Shown here in pieces: positions 48,176 through 61,471 of a stretch of 64,000 nt of DNA. The DNA lies in assembly GCA_964020975.1 (NCBI GenBank), contig OZ026622.1, forward strand, positions 88,145,187-88,209,186, in the 5' to 3' direction. The stretch comes from Hermodice carunculata (Eukaryota > Annelida > Polychaeta > Eunicida > Amphinomidae). The notes under the pieces are model-generated. The model was not told the origin of the DNA, did no database searches, and saw only the letters and a list, made by a program, of their open reading frames with translations. The first letter of the stretch is position 1, and each line of letters opens with the position of its first letter. The translations under genes were made by a program, and so were the position numbers.

Positions 48176-50639
48176 GTTGCTACCTGCTCATTTTCCAGGT
48201 ACTATTAACTCTGACGCAGAGTGGGTTTTCTATGTCTACATTAATTGAAAAAAAAAAAAAAAATCTGGCGACAGCTATGGAACGTGAATAGCACTGATGT
48301 TATATATGCCACATATATTGCAGCTTTGTTTGAAGTCAATGATGTAAGCAAGGTTAGTTCCTCAGAAAGTATTTTTTTCTTTCGCAAATTAAATCTATGT
48401 TTGTCCATGCCAAGACCGTCTTTTGTTTACTGCACACGCAACAGCTTTTTCATGGTGTTGGATGGTATCCAGTAGTGCAATATCATAACCTGCTGCTTTA
48501 TCGTCTCCTTTCATTTTGCGGTTGTCTTTGTGGTTCTGCCAATCTATTTGCTATTCTTATAAAAAAAGATTAAAAAAGAAAATAATTTTGATGTCATTAT
48601 GTTTCTGGGTTCGCCAAGGACATGTCATCACTTTCTGTCTTATCATGCTTCAGTTGGAACCAACCTAACTGATATCGCATTATCTGAAGGAGAAACTCAA
48701 CTATGTTGTACTGCTTCTTAGAAACAGAGACAGAGCATAATCTGCACAACCAAATCCATAGGCCAATAGGGGCATATACCTGATAGGCGTCCCTACGTGC
48801 TTGCATTTAAAATTTTCTATTCTGCGCCATATCAAATAATATTATTCAGGCTATAAGAGAAGATACTCCGGAAAGATAATATAGATCCATTCTCGAGAAT
48901 GATTTCTCATGCTGTTTGAATCAAAATTCGACATATGCTGATCTAGCAAAAAATGTAGAAGGATTTAATGACTAGATTTAGGCTTTAGCGTAATTTATCT
49001 GCAGTGAAAGTAGCTTCTCGTGTCCACACAACATTAAGTTTCTTTGCAAGTTATTGATTTACTGATGGATGAGCAAAAAAAGAATTGTCTAAAAAGAGTT
49101 TTCCTTCAAGGACCAACACTCCTAGGCAGTGGTTTTTACATCGTGTAGAAACCCCTCAATCAGTGGCAACCTAAGACTTTTCGGAGTCCAGGAATAACAT
49201 TACCACACAGCTGTTGTCTAATCTGTCCAGGTGGCCGCATGACCATGTACATAAGGGTAACTTTAGACTTTGTTTCCATTTTGACAGATTTACAGGTTAA
49301 CAATCACTGCTTCCAGGCCTTATATTTAGATCCCACCAAAGAAACGTTCCGACTGAATTAATCATTTATCTATAACAGAAATCCATTGCACATGCGCAAG
49401 CAAAACGTGTGATAGAGCACTGCACGCGTTACGAATATTCCAATATGTTTCTGCCTGCTTTTTTTGCGTTTAAGTACATATGTAGCGGGAGGGTAGTATA
49501 TTCTTTAAAATGAACAAGTAGGATCATAATAGTATTCTAAATTACTGTTACTTACTATAGTAGTATTTTAGAATCTAAACTACTGGCATAAGAACAATAG
49601 GGGACTAGTATAACTATACACATGCCACTGGTGTTACTTTTTGCTTTTATTCTGCACTTAAGGCGCATTACCTTGAAAATGACCAAAATAAAGACTATGT
49701 AATCAGGCAGGACCGTATTGAGGAAGTCATTTTTGATTGGATGTTAAATGCATATTTGGGTAGTTATGATACCACTTTCCAAATAGCAGTCATTTGCATG
49801 CCGCTTAACAAGAACTACAGGTTCCACAGTTTTGGGATCTTTCCCCTTGCAATTTTCAATGGCGATGTCACTATAACCAACCCAAACGTGCCATTCAGTC
49901 AATAGGATACAGCTATTTGTTTTTATGTAACTGCCATTGCATGGATCGACTTAGCCTTTACGCTAGATTGCATATTGTTGTTACCGTACTCCACCGGTGA
50001 CGCTATTTTATTCCCACTTGTTTTGTTTGCTTGACCTAATTACTATTCTGTTGTCAATGAAATTCATACGCCAAAGCAAACATAGCTGTGTTCTTTGTTC
50101 CTCAGTAAAACTTGTTTTAGGGAATAAAAATTGGTTTATATTTGAGCACTGTTGTAACCCCCCCCCCCCCCAAACTTTAAATGAGTACTGCTGAAAAACA
50201 TTTTTCTTGTTACTTTCCAAGTAAAGACCAAAACTACCACCCATGTCGTAAGTCCTAAAGCTTGTCGCCATATCATCTTCCACGCGCATTACCTGTCGCC
50301 TCTGTCTTGGGAAATAGGGTCACTACTCGGGTTGCATGGTGGCTAGAACTGACGACTCGGGTAGTTTTATTAAGACTCAAGACTCAAATTCTTTCATTTG
50401 ATCATGAAAAACAAGATTGTACAAAACGTAATATACAACAGGTACTGGACAGGAGACTCACATTAAGCCTTTTATAGCCGCTAGGATGAGAGCCACCTTA
50501 AAAACACTATGTAATATACAATATCATTATATAATTTATAAAGGATAGATGCAGCGTTTTAAAAATATTTCAATGTATGAATAGTTATGTAATTATAAAT
50601 CATTACTCATTATTATCTGGAAGCGAAGCAAACATTAGA
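48176..50639. other. Unassigned region
   Basis: About 2.5 kb without a supported gene. A C-run lies at 50159-50172, and 50360-50450 has a TTTATT...TTCTTTCATTT style faintly like a LINE 3' end, not strong enough to call. Confidence 0.4.
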
Positions 50640-53215
50640 TTTGCTAGTAGAGTGTACACTACATTTTATAGTGCAAAGGTTCCACTTGGCACAGGTGTTT
50701 CTTAGGGCAAAATGAGGAAAGAAAATCCAAAGAGACACTTTGTTTCTATGCTCATACTCATCTAATTAGCACACATTACGCTAATTAGCATATGAAAGAA
50801 AGAAGTACATAACTTGTTAACAAGAGAACAGAAGGAAACGTTTGAGTAGTCGCAACTGGCTAATTTGAGGGTCAAGAATCCACTTTGGGGGTTATTTTGA
50901 CAATTAGCCGCCAAGTTGACCTTGAAAACCAAGATGGCTGCTGGATATTTTCTTTTTTTCAGGTGCAGTTCACCGCTTTAGACATATGAGCTAGAAACAC
51001 GTGTTAAACAACAATTCTTGCTAATTTTGGGGGTGATGTACTCAGCTATGGCATTGCATTGGTGATAGAATGTCAATAACAGTGATCACAGTCCTCTAAT
51101 TAGCATAAATTATGCTAATTAGCACCTCAAAGAAAGTGGTACTGGTATGTAAAGGTATTAGCTTTGTTACAGAAGGGAATGAGTGAAAAGGCGCAAGTGG
51201 CTAATTTGAGGGTCTGGAATCCATTTTGGCGTTATTATAGACAGCCATTTTGACCCTTTGAAAGCAAGACGCGGCTGCACATTTTCTTTTCTTCAGGTAT
51301 CATGCGCCAGTTAATTATAAACTTTATTTTTTAATGACAATCGAAAAATTAGCCAAAGTCTAATCTTAATATCTCTGCTCAGAGGGAACTACTTTAGACA
51401 TGTATAAGCTAGAACCATGTATTCTACGACAATTTGTGCTAATTTAGGGGCGGGGGCCCAGTTCTGGCCTTGCTTAGGTGATTAAAATTGTTTAAAGTGT
51501 AAGAAAAAATTAACTCTGCACTTTACATATAGGACCTGCATGATGGCATGGAACTCCTGGGATGCATGCTTTCCTTAAAACCTATTTCTGGGGGGATTAA
51601 AAAGTCAGAGAGTAGCTAGATGAAATAAATTCATAAATACTGATCACATGGTACACAACTAGCTTTCATATCATAAATGAGACATGGAACAGGTGATAAA
51701 ACGTCATATTAAACACAAATCAGTAACAAGCAAAGTTTATTTTTCCCTGAATACATTGGAAAATAAAGAAATCAAACTAAGCACTGGCCTTGTGTGATGA
51801 TGTAGATTGGGGTTTTTACTTCATCTTAAATTTGAGGACAACTATACCGGTGCCCTGTTTGTGTAACATCACAGTCATGTTACGGCACTTCACACCACAG
51901 TCCTGTAACGGCGTTTCACTTGGAAAAGGAATCATCACAAATGACTTTTTTATCCTATAAATTATACTTTCAAATACTCCCAACATATGGTCCTTGTCTG
52001 ATTTAAAGTCAGGTATCATGTTTTGAGACATATGCGGATACATCTCGTTAAAAAAACACTGTTACCAGTATTTAACTGTGTCATGCACACATTCGACGAG
52101 ACACGCGCAGGTTGAGGTGTCGTTCTTTAACTGTTCTGACCGTGATTAAATCATTACTCATTTACTTGGTGTGAACACCCACCCTCACACCTACAGAGTG
52201 TTATACATGGTTGTGTCTTGATTGTTATGTACAGCTGGGTTAACGAGGTGCATGGTGCTGCATAACAAATGACAGAAGGCAGTGAGAACTGGTCACACAT
52301 GAATGGCGTGGCTTGGAGACATAGTCCTACAGATGGACAGAGGTAGGACTTCGAGGCAGTAATAGGGCAGGCTACAGGTCGACTAGATCTGTAGACATAT
52401 TCAGGGTTAAACAATCTGTTGTGTGCAAACTTCTGGAAAAACACAGGAGACTAATATATCTCAATTGATGGGGATGCCAGAAGCAATCTTGTTTGTGGAT
52501 ATTCATGTCAAAGGCATTTCACACCCTCAAATTAGTCACTCCAAATGAATCACCCGTTTCATGCTAAATGATTAATATGTTGGAATGTGTCTTTTTGACA
52601 CTAATTAGCATAATTTATGCTAATTGAGACAATTAACAGTATTCAGTCAGAAATGAGATTTATTAATGGTTTGTGATAATGGGACATAACAGGTCTCGGC
52701 TCTGACATCAGGTAACATGGAGAACACACATCAATAAACTCACCGACTGCCATAACTTCAAAGCAATTCAGATTTTCTTTCACTTTTCACCTTCAATTAC
52801 AAATACAGTACCAGAAATAAGCCCCCCACCCCCAAATAGTATAAATTGGAGTATTACGCATAGCTTTTGATCAAACGGTACTAAAATTACGCAAAATGCC
52901 TGAAGAAAAGATTGTAACCAGCGACCATCTTGAACTTTGAAGGTCAAACTGGCCGCTAAGTATCAAAATGACCTCAGAAATGTATTTCCTGCCCTCAAAT
53001 TAGTTAGTTTCAACTATTCACACATATATGTTTGGTAATTGGTTTTAAGTTCAGGAGGTCCTTTCATTCAGGTGTTAATTTACTAAATTTATGCTGATTA
53101 GATGATTTGAAGCACAGATACAGAGTGTCTCTTTTGATATATATTTTTTCATTTTGCCCCAGGAAAGACTTGTGCCAAGTGGGACCTTTGCACAATAAAA
53201 TGCAGTGTTCACCGC
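50640..53215. repeat. Inverted complex of 330-bp monomers (2.6 kb)
   Basis: Forward arm: a unit from GTGCAAAGGTTCCACTTGG (50671) through TAATTAGCA/TGCTAATTAG, GGCTAATTTGAGGGTC and CCAAGATGGC, followed by a second unit starting about 335 bp later (51096). Reverse arm: the same unit order on the minus strand, from about 53205 back to 52830, plus a partial unit at 52500-52640. The centre (51.5-52.4 kb) is unrelated and has no recognised gene. Units have diverged by substitutions and small indels. Confidence 0.75.
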
Positions 53216-53519
53216 TTCTTTGACCCTCAACAACTATACTGAAATTTGGCTGGAAGTTGGAGATTGAACCAACATTGCTTTATGATGCTTTATCGCAGTA
53301 TTGTCATATCCGAGGTGCCAGGTACATCGTCTTGCCTTCAAAAGTGGAAAACTTGGCCATCATTTTTCATGTCATTGCCCCCTTTTTTGCTCTAAAATTA
53401 AATACGAAAACATGTACAAAGAATGGTCGTTTCAAGCTCAAAAGTTCTAGTTGTTGTTCACATCTATTATACAAACAACAGCAACAGTGTCACATCTTCC
53501 GTGCAGTTGTGAATATTCG

Positions 53520-53640
53520 CACACACACACACACAGACACACACACAGACACACACAGACACACACACACACAGACACACACAGACACACACACAGATAC
53601 ACACAGACACACACACAGACACACATACACGCACACACAC
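53520..53640. repeat. (CA)n/(CACAGA)n microsatellite
   Basis: About 120 bp of CA repeats with regular CAGACA interruptions. The surrounding open frames are artefacts. Confidence 0.96.
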
Positions 53641-56600
53641 ATCTTTACGCTCCATATCCAATCCAGTCAATGTCTGTGTCTAAACTTACAACTTAATTAA
53701 TCGCTATGATCACGTTCCGAACAAAAATTGTCGAATTTCAAGGCTTCAACAATCTATATAAAGTGTAAAATGAATTATCCAGGAAAAATTCACCAAATTT
53801 ATGCTTGTTACTTCAAACATACAAAAGTGCAAAAGGCACTGGGCAGGTCTCTTGTGTAGGGACTGTCATCAAGCGGAGTTTTGTTTGATTTTATTGGATT
53901 TATGATTCAGATCACATGACAAGGTAACATATTATATGACATATAAATATGGATAGACGCAAATTTATAAATCATATGGCTATAAAATAAGTAATAAAAT
54001 TAGCAGTATCCCCATGAACTATACAAAAAGAGCGCCGCTAGAAAAGTTTGATTGCCAAATTTCCACAGCGCTCCCGGGTGAAGAGAACATCAAATTATTT
54101 CCTGCACCAATGCATGGAATAATTAGAATAAGTAAAAGTATAGACCAATACAATACTATTAAATATTATTAAGGTATATCAGTGGCTTATAAAGTGACAA
54201 AAATGATAAAACCTGGTATCCTTTGTATCGGAGATCCATAATGGATCCCAGATGTGAGAGTCTTCAGAAAACAAAATAAGAAATTTATAAAAAATTATGA
54301 AGCTGCTTGCCGAAGTAGAATTTGATCTGTCATTCCATGAAAAGAAACATACAAACTCGTGAAAATATCATATCCAATGAGATAGCAGACACCAAAGGAA
54401 GTATTTGTGTGTAAACTATATTTCTAATAGATGGGATTCGCAGAAGCCATGTAACCTTTTGGAAATATGTGGCCAAACTTAACGTTGGGGACCCTAGAGA
54501 CAATATTGCCACTCAGTACGGTTCTTTGTTGGATACCCACGGGATGGGATACACGAGAATAATTCTATTGTTATCATGTGGCCCCCATTGGGTAAACTAG
54601 CGGTTGACGGCCAGATACATGTTGTCATTTCTTCAATATTGTGTACTGTGGCTATGCCCATCCATAATTGAGTACCTTCTGACACAAGGATAATGGTATT
54701 AGCCGAAGCGCATTCGCATGAGCCTCAATGTGACAGCTACAACTGAGAATAACTGCACACATAAAACATAATTGGGATCTGAAAATGTCTTGATGAAAAT
54801 CATAATTATTTTCCATGGTTTTGTAAATTTATGATGCTTTCCTTCCATAGAAGTCATCGGGGCATGAGATTCCAGTCTTGAATATCAGTCCCGAAGCTTG
54901 TATCTCTGAAACATTGCGTGCTAATAAACATTACCGTGGCTTCTCTATCACTTCCCTAGGATTGCGAATACTTATCTGTTGGTTAAATCAATCATAATAT
55001 GACCATAGATCAAGTGTAGATCTCTGATATCATTTGGACAGTTAATTTTATTCCGTAACACAGGCGTGATGGTCCCCAATCCTTGTTGGATAATTCCTTG
55101 TTTGGGTGGTTTATGTGCTGTTGAATGCTCGATGAATCTCAAAGTTGTACAATATTATATTTAACATGACAAGTTGAACGCATTTATTAATGAGAAATGT
55201 TAAGTTTTCGTTTAGGACAATGATCATCATAAACCGGAGTCAGAACACGTGACCTAATTCCCGCCAATGATGTACTTTGCAAGTTGTTTACATCAGACTA
55301 ATCTAATCCCCGAATGCCTGATGAATGTTTGTGTTATATATATAATTTTAGTGAAAAAAATCTGAATATCTCCGGCTTTACAAGTGAAATATTATTTATT
55401 TTAAAAAAATAAGTCACCTTATAAAACGCAAGTTTGTTGACAGTTTGAACATGAAAAGTGTGTGTCATTGGGGAACAGACATAATTGATTTTAATTAACT
55501 CAATTCCGTTAAAAAGTTAGCTTTTACAATTCTTGGTCAGGTCAAGTCAATACAAAACTGATATTCGCTGATTAAAACAACAGAGAGACTGAAATAGTTT
55601 GCTTTCCTTCTAAATTTGCACTGTTATCAACTCTCAGCTACGTCAAGCACCGGACAAACGTTTGCATATAGCCCCCCCCCCCCGCAAAGAAATAAACAAG
55701 CATGTTGACGGTCCCTTTTGTACATTGTATGTTATGTAGGGTCCCAAAATGGATTTAGAATACTTACGGTCAAGTGAATTTTATTAAATCGGCAGACAGG
55801 TTATCAGAAGACACATTAGTGCGACTGAATAGATAGAGCGGTTGTCCCTCATGAATGAACATCTGGGCTTAAATTAATAAGTCTTAAGGCGCACTCTTTG
55901 CTCGCCGCACTGTGGACACCAAGGTCACTAACCATTAGGACTTGTTAGCATGCGGTATTCTGTCACGAGTTTTAGTCGAATCTTTTCCTTAAAGCGCAAG
56001 ATTTGTAAAAAAAAAAAAAAAAAAAAGTAAGTCGGAGTTTAAAAGAAGTTCGTCGTCTTCTTCCAAGGAACGACAACGTCAACGGGATCCACCTGTGTCA
56101 CATTGATGTATTAGCGAAAACATCTCATCAAAATACCGCAGAAACCTCAACCAGAAGATGAATCATGCTCATTGCCCTTCAAGATGCGGCCTAAAGCAAA
56201 AATGTTTGACCGTGGGAAATGCATGAAGGTTATTCAAAGAAAATCACAGACTACCTACGCCGATAGAACATCACAGCCATTGGAATATTCGAATCCTTAT
56301 GAAAAAAAAGGTTCTTGACTGAATATCACCTGTGAAATTTCAATCTGACCCAAGATTATGTCTGGCAAACTAGCTCTATGACTTTGAGACAAAGTCATGG
56401 TCATCTATGAAACGAACCTAGTTATTACACTGTCAGGTATATCCATGTTTTGATTAAGAAGTTCCGGCTCATGAGGCTGTGGACTTAGAATCCGAAAACC
56501 CGATTTGCCAAAGGAGCCAACTAGACTAATGTCTTTATACATGTTAAGCCTTACACCATAGTGTTACTTTCAGCGTAACACGGAATCAATATATTTACTC

Positions 56601-58180
56601 GCTGTGCTATGGGTGCGCCTAATGCGCGACAGTACGCTTGTAGGCGGGGGGGGGGGGTTCTCTTAAATTCATAAAAAGAACTTTTGATGGAAAAACATCC
56701 ACATTAGCAACAAAGACATAGCAGACAACATTGAAAAGTATGGGTCATCCCAGACAGCTTTGCATATAAAAAATGCTAGTAATAAATCACAATGTACCGC
56801 AGCGTAATTAGGCGAGATATGAGGGCACTTGCTTGTACGACTGGAGTCGCTATAGATTTGGAAACCACTGGTGTGTACATACTATTTTAACGGCTTTTCT
56901 CAAAGGTTCGGTGTTTTGGGTTGATGTAATAACTACTTCACGATTTTATCTTTCTCTTTCATGTAGCTTAGCAGGGTAGCTAAACCGATGAAACAAACGA
57001 CTTTTACCACCACAGATACGACCTCTTTGAATGGGTTAGTCATTGTTGTGATATGCCCTTCTTCTTTGTTTGTTTGTTTGTTTTTTTTCGACCTCCCGGA
57101 CAGGAACTTTCGTGAAAGGACATGGTTTGTCCAATGTCTATTCCATGAACAACAATTAAATATAATACCAAGATTACTACAGTTAAAATTAAACTTGTAC
57201 ATTTTTAGAAGAATATATGTGTGTATTCTGGGAAACCTATAAAGATCGGTACAACCCAGACGTTAAACTCGAAATAACAAACTAAAAGACAACATTGCAA
57301 GGACATATGCATGCGGCTATATATCATCGCTTCTTAAACTAGGCCTACGTTTTGTAAAAAAAATTTCGTTGTCGAAGATTTGTAGAGGATACTACTTCTA
57401 ACATTGTATTATAAATAAACCAATGACAACTTGCTGATACATTTCGAGAACTTTCCTTTAATAACAAACATAATCATACAGGGTTTTTACACGAGATTTT
57501 TTCGATAAACATAATAGATGTTTGGTAACCTGGCAATATACGGTAGTAAGCAATTATTTATCGTTCTCGTGGAATTTAAAGATTTTGAAGTAATCAAATT
57601 CTTGGTAAAATACACGACGAGTAGTAGTAAGGACAGCGGGGTTCCTACTACTACGAGCTGTTTATAAGAAAGAGAAAAAAACCGAATTCATAATTCCCAT
57701 TCTGCAATCATTTTGTAAATCATTCTGAGCTCTGAGAAACATGTGGAAATCAAGGGACGTTCCCAAATAAACTTAATTGCTGCATTGTGCCTCACGGGTA
57801 CACTGACCTCATCTTGTGGTAATGGCGTTTTGTCTGCACGAAAACTACCAGGGTCAGGGGCAGGCTTTTTATGATGTTGAACGTAACCTAATATACTTCT
57901 TTACTTAGTATAAAATAAACAACTCAGTTTTGAAGGACGCATTTTTTTTTAAATTCAACATTTTCATAATTCCTTACGTGCAACAATAAGTGGCCAGGAA
58001 CCAATAGCCGTCCCTTCATGTCAAATCGGATACTTTCTTGCATCACCAAGTCTCGCCAGCTGTCCAGTCGCAACGCTCACTTGACAATTTTTTTTCGGCG
58101 TTAGTGTGTAAGTTGTCGACGTCTCCACCGTAATACCGATTCGTTATTTTATATGTGACGTTGGCGTATAAGTTACTTAC
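53641..58180. other. Long unassigned AT-rich region
   Basis: About 4.5 kb with homopolymer runs (poly-C at 55673, poly-A at 56008, poly-G at 56647) but no gene, RNA or mobile element that I can support. Confidence 0.45.
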
Positions 58181-58182
58181 TT

Positions 58183-58235
<53 letters not shown>

Positions 58236-58270
58236 AACACATATACGTATATATATATATATATATATTT
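58181..58270. repeat. (CA)n and (TA)n microsatellites
   Basis: About 45 bp of CA, then CAAACAAACACATATACG and a TA run. Confidence 0.95.
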
Positions 58271-61200
58271 GTAACAAATAAATGACTGCAGGCTTACCGG
58301 TTTCATGAATTTTTATTCCCTTTTCAAGTTTCATTCTCAAACAATATATATATATATATGAGAACCCTCATGATAAATACAAACATATCATAAAAATCAT
58401 AAGAGTAACATGGTTAAAAATGAAAAGAACCCACAAACAGTCCACATAGATGATCAGAAATGTACCGAAAGGCTATTGAGTAAAATCCGTAAATGCTATC
58501 TATTACCATCTCTGGCTAGACACAATGCTTGGACAAAGCCATTTACATATCTGCTATTGTTCTTTAAAACAGGTGATACAGTCTAACCAACCAGGACCTC
58601 AAGCTTACTTTACCTGAACGCGACAAACAAAATGTTTTTATGCTCCAGTTTTATACCATCTGATCCCTGCAAGATACTCGTCAGCAATTCAGCGATCTTA
58701 ATAAATATCAAAATAGGATACAATCCTAGGATAGGTTTGATGACACTTAAAAAGGTTTAATGTGTCTATCTGGACACGAACATGACACTGAAGCACCACA
58801 ATGGTACTGCTGTGTGGGACACGATGACGTCAAGGCGAATGAAATAAGGTGACCTGCAGAAATATTTATTTACCTTAAGCTTACGGTTTCCAGATAAACA
58901 ATCCAAAGGCAATCTTTTTTCAACAATTTTGAACCAAAATATGTCAAAGAAGTCGCATATAGTGTGTACAAAAAGAATAATGGGTCCGTTTTGTGCACAT
59001 GCATATAAGAATGTCCTAGAAAGTGAAATTAATCTCATCTTGATGATTTTTTATTAAAACACAAGGAGGAAAATGATACGATCCATTAGTATTTATGACG
59101 AAAATATTTCCTCTCATTATGGTTTTAACATTCGTTGTTGAAAGAAATACGGCATCTATTTTGCACCTTGGTTTGTGGGCGGCTTTGTCTGTAAGGCATG
59201 GATTGCCGTGTATGCAAGAACTGGTTACGGGTCGAGAGAAAACCAATTTATCCGATTGAAATCTATATTCAGCATGCTGATCAGCAGGGCTTATAAACTA
59301 TAGCTAGTGGTTATATGCTTTAACCTTTCTCTCATAAAAAATGGACAAAGGAGGCGGGAAGTCAAAATGTCGCCTTATTTTTTAAAATTTGTTTATTAAA
59401 TTTTAAGTTTATAAGCATATGTTTGTACCAAACATATCAAACAACAAACTGTGTGTCATAAATTTTCTTCGGCTGACATTGGGTGCTTTGCAGCAAGAAT
59501 TGTTGACTGAATCCTGTCTCGTTTGAATGTGGGCCACAAAGGTGCATTTGTATATTTTCAGAGGCAAGCAGTGGCCCTGTTTGGCTTCATTATATTGGCA
59601 TGCACGTAGTCATCTTGATTCGGAAATGGAAAATTTATAACCTGAAAGATAGCGAGTCTTGAAGCTACATAGGACGTGGACTGTGACTATGTGCTAGGAG
59701 AAAAGAGACGAGTAAAGTGCTCATATGAAGTCATGGTCATGGAACGGTTGGCGTTCTTGGGAAGGTCACGAAATAGTGTTGTTAAGCATTTTTTCCTTCC
59801 ACGCAGTGTTCAATAGGTCACGCTTTTTGCCAATGCAGTTAGTTATATTTTACAGAATTTTAATGGAACTATTTCTCACAACTACAATGGATTAAGATTT
59901 AAGTGTCGAATTAAGACTATCATTCTTGGCAAACTTTTCCATCTACTATCGCGACAATCACCTTATCGATTATGCAGAAAAGGTCAACTGTCATCGAAAA
60001 TGACTTGTCACAGACAATTTCTACAATGATTAAATGGGGCGCTGCACAGGTCATGGAATTTCCAACTATGTGAATGTCATATAGATGCTATTACATGGCC
60101 GCGATATTGCCGTTTAGGCTAATATTGTGGTAAAAGAAGGAGTCAATGGGCTTCCTCTTTACGCGATATTATTGCATATTGTTCCGTCAAGCAATATTTC
60201 TGTTTTCTATTGTGCTTTTCTCATAGTCATATTTTGTTAAAAAGACAGTTAGTCCTTAACAGCATTTCATTTATGGCATTTTTCTGATTCATATGTTGCT
60301 TGCCACAATCAGAACGGGACTGATAGGCATAATATATAAACATCACTGGCAACCACCTCGATTTGCTATCACCAGTATGACCTGATTGCTCGTGTAGCAT
60401 TTGCTTATGTATATACTGTTACACACCGCCTTTCAATTTTACACAACTGGTACGAATATAGTGCTAGTAACAAAAAAATTGTCGATTTTATTGTCCAAAA
60501 TATCCCTGAGATATTAAGGGAGTAATATATGTGACAACAGTATCTTAATATTGGAATCATAGACCATACACAGAGTGACTGACAGTCAAGCACAACTTGA
60601 AAGGCCCATAATTACATTGAAGTGGACCTGCCTAAAAATAACAGGAAAATAAACCTTTTTGGTGGCAAATTTTTTGTTCATTTTTACACCTATCATCTAC
60701 CGTTAAAAATAAATTTTGACCAGCGTACGACACTCTAAATTGGTAGTAACCAATACGGAAAAAAACATATTCATAACATATGAGTGCTACATGCCTGCAC
60801 GAGTAGTCCACTTTACCTTCCTTTTTTTATTCGCATATTACTTCATGTGATACCTACAGATATTTATTGCCTCCCATGGGTCCAGGTTACCTGGATAATG
60901 GTTGCTTGTTCTATTATCTGCTTCCTCTTTTTGCAGAATAACCAGCACCAAAGGTCAGCTTAACAGAAAAGACATCAACAACAACACCTCACACCAACGA
61001 AAATGGACAGCTAAATTTTTCAGAAAACGATCGTAATATACGGAGACAAGAGAATGACATGAAAATTCAATGATGAAGGTACATTTAAGCGTTGCCGTGA
61101 ACGTTGAGGCCAAGAGGGAATGATACCCTCCAAGTTGTCGCCGAAGTAGACCAATTGAATTAAGTCTGACACGAAAAAAGCATGGTAGTGACTTAAGTGA

Positions 61201-61448
61201 CGTCAATTTAAAACTCAGTATATGAACGTTTTGAAGACAAACGATGAGGTGAAGGACAACATGGTTTCCTTGTGAGAAATTCGAAGCAGACCCCTGTGAT
61301 ATGGGATATTTGTACAGTATAGAATGCACCATTTCAAGATTCCGGTGACTGGAGAGACACAGTCCGCTAAGCTGAAGGAAACAATGAATGTTTCATTTTG
61401 GTTCAGTCGCTGTCGAGGCGTCTTGAGTGTCGCATCAGATCGCAATTA
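58271..61448. other. Region upstream of the receptor gene, nothing identified
   Basis: About 3.2 kb. It should hold the promoter and any non-coding 5' exon of the receptor, but no TATA box or donor site stands out. The minus-strand frames 60955-61332 and 61215-61445 have no motif. Confidence 0.45.
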
Positions 61449-61464
61449 AATTTTGTGTCTCCAG
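61449..61464 (+). promoter_or_regulatory. Possible 3' splice site just upstream of the receptor ATG
   Basis: A T-rich tract ending in TCTCCAG lies 7 nt before the receptor start codon, and an in-frame stop lies just upstream at 61424. Vertebrate SREB genes are known to have non-coding 5' exons joined to a single coding exon, so a leader intron ending here is plausible. The ATG has a purine (G) at -3. Only the sequence context supports this. Confidence 0.4.
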
Positions 61465-61471
61465 GGGAGAA

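Noticed and set aside
52154-52444. Cys-containing minus-strand frame in the centre of the inverted complex
   Set aside because: Considered as the cargo gene of a transposon; no known domain, short, and no neighbouring transposase.
53257-53700. 147-residue frame with a Thr/His-rich tail
   Set aside because: Half of it is the CA repeat; the first half has no motif and no start context worth defending.
61427-61471. 15-residue N-terminal extension of the receptor
   Set aside because: The extension would begin with GTG, not ATG, and overlaps a likely splice acceptor; the start at 61472 is preferred.
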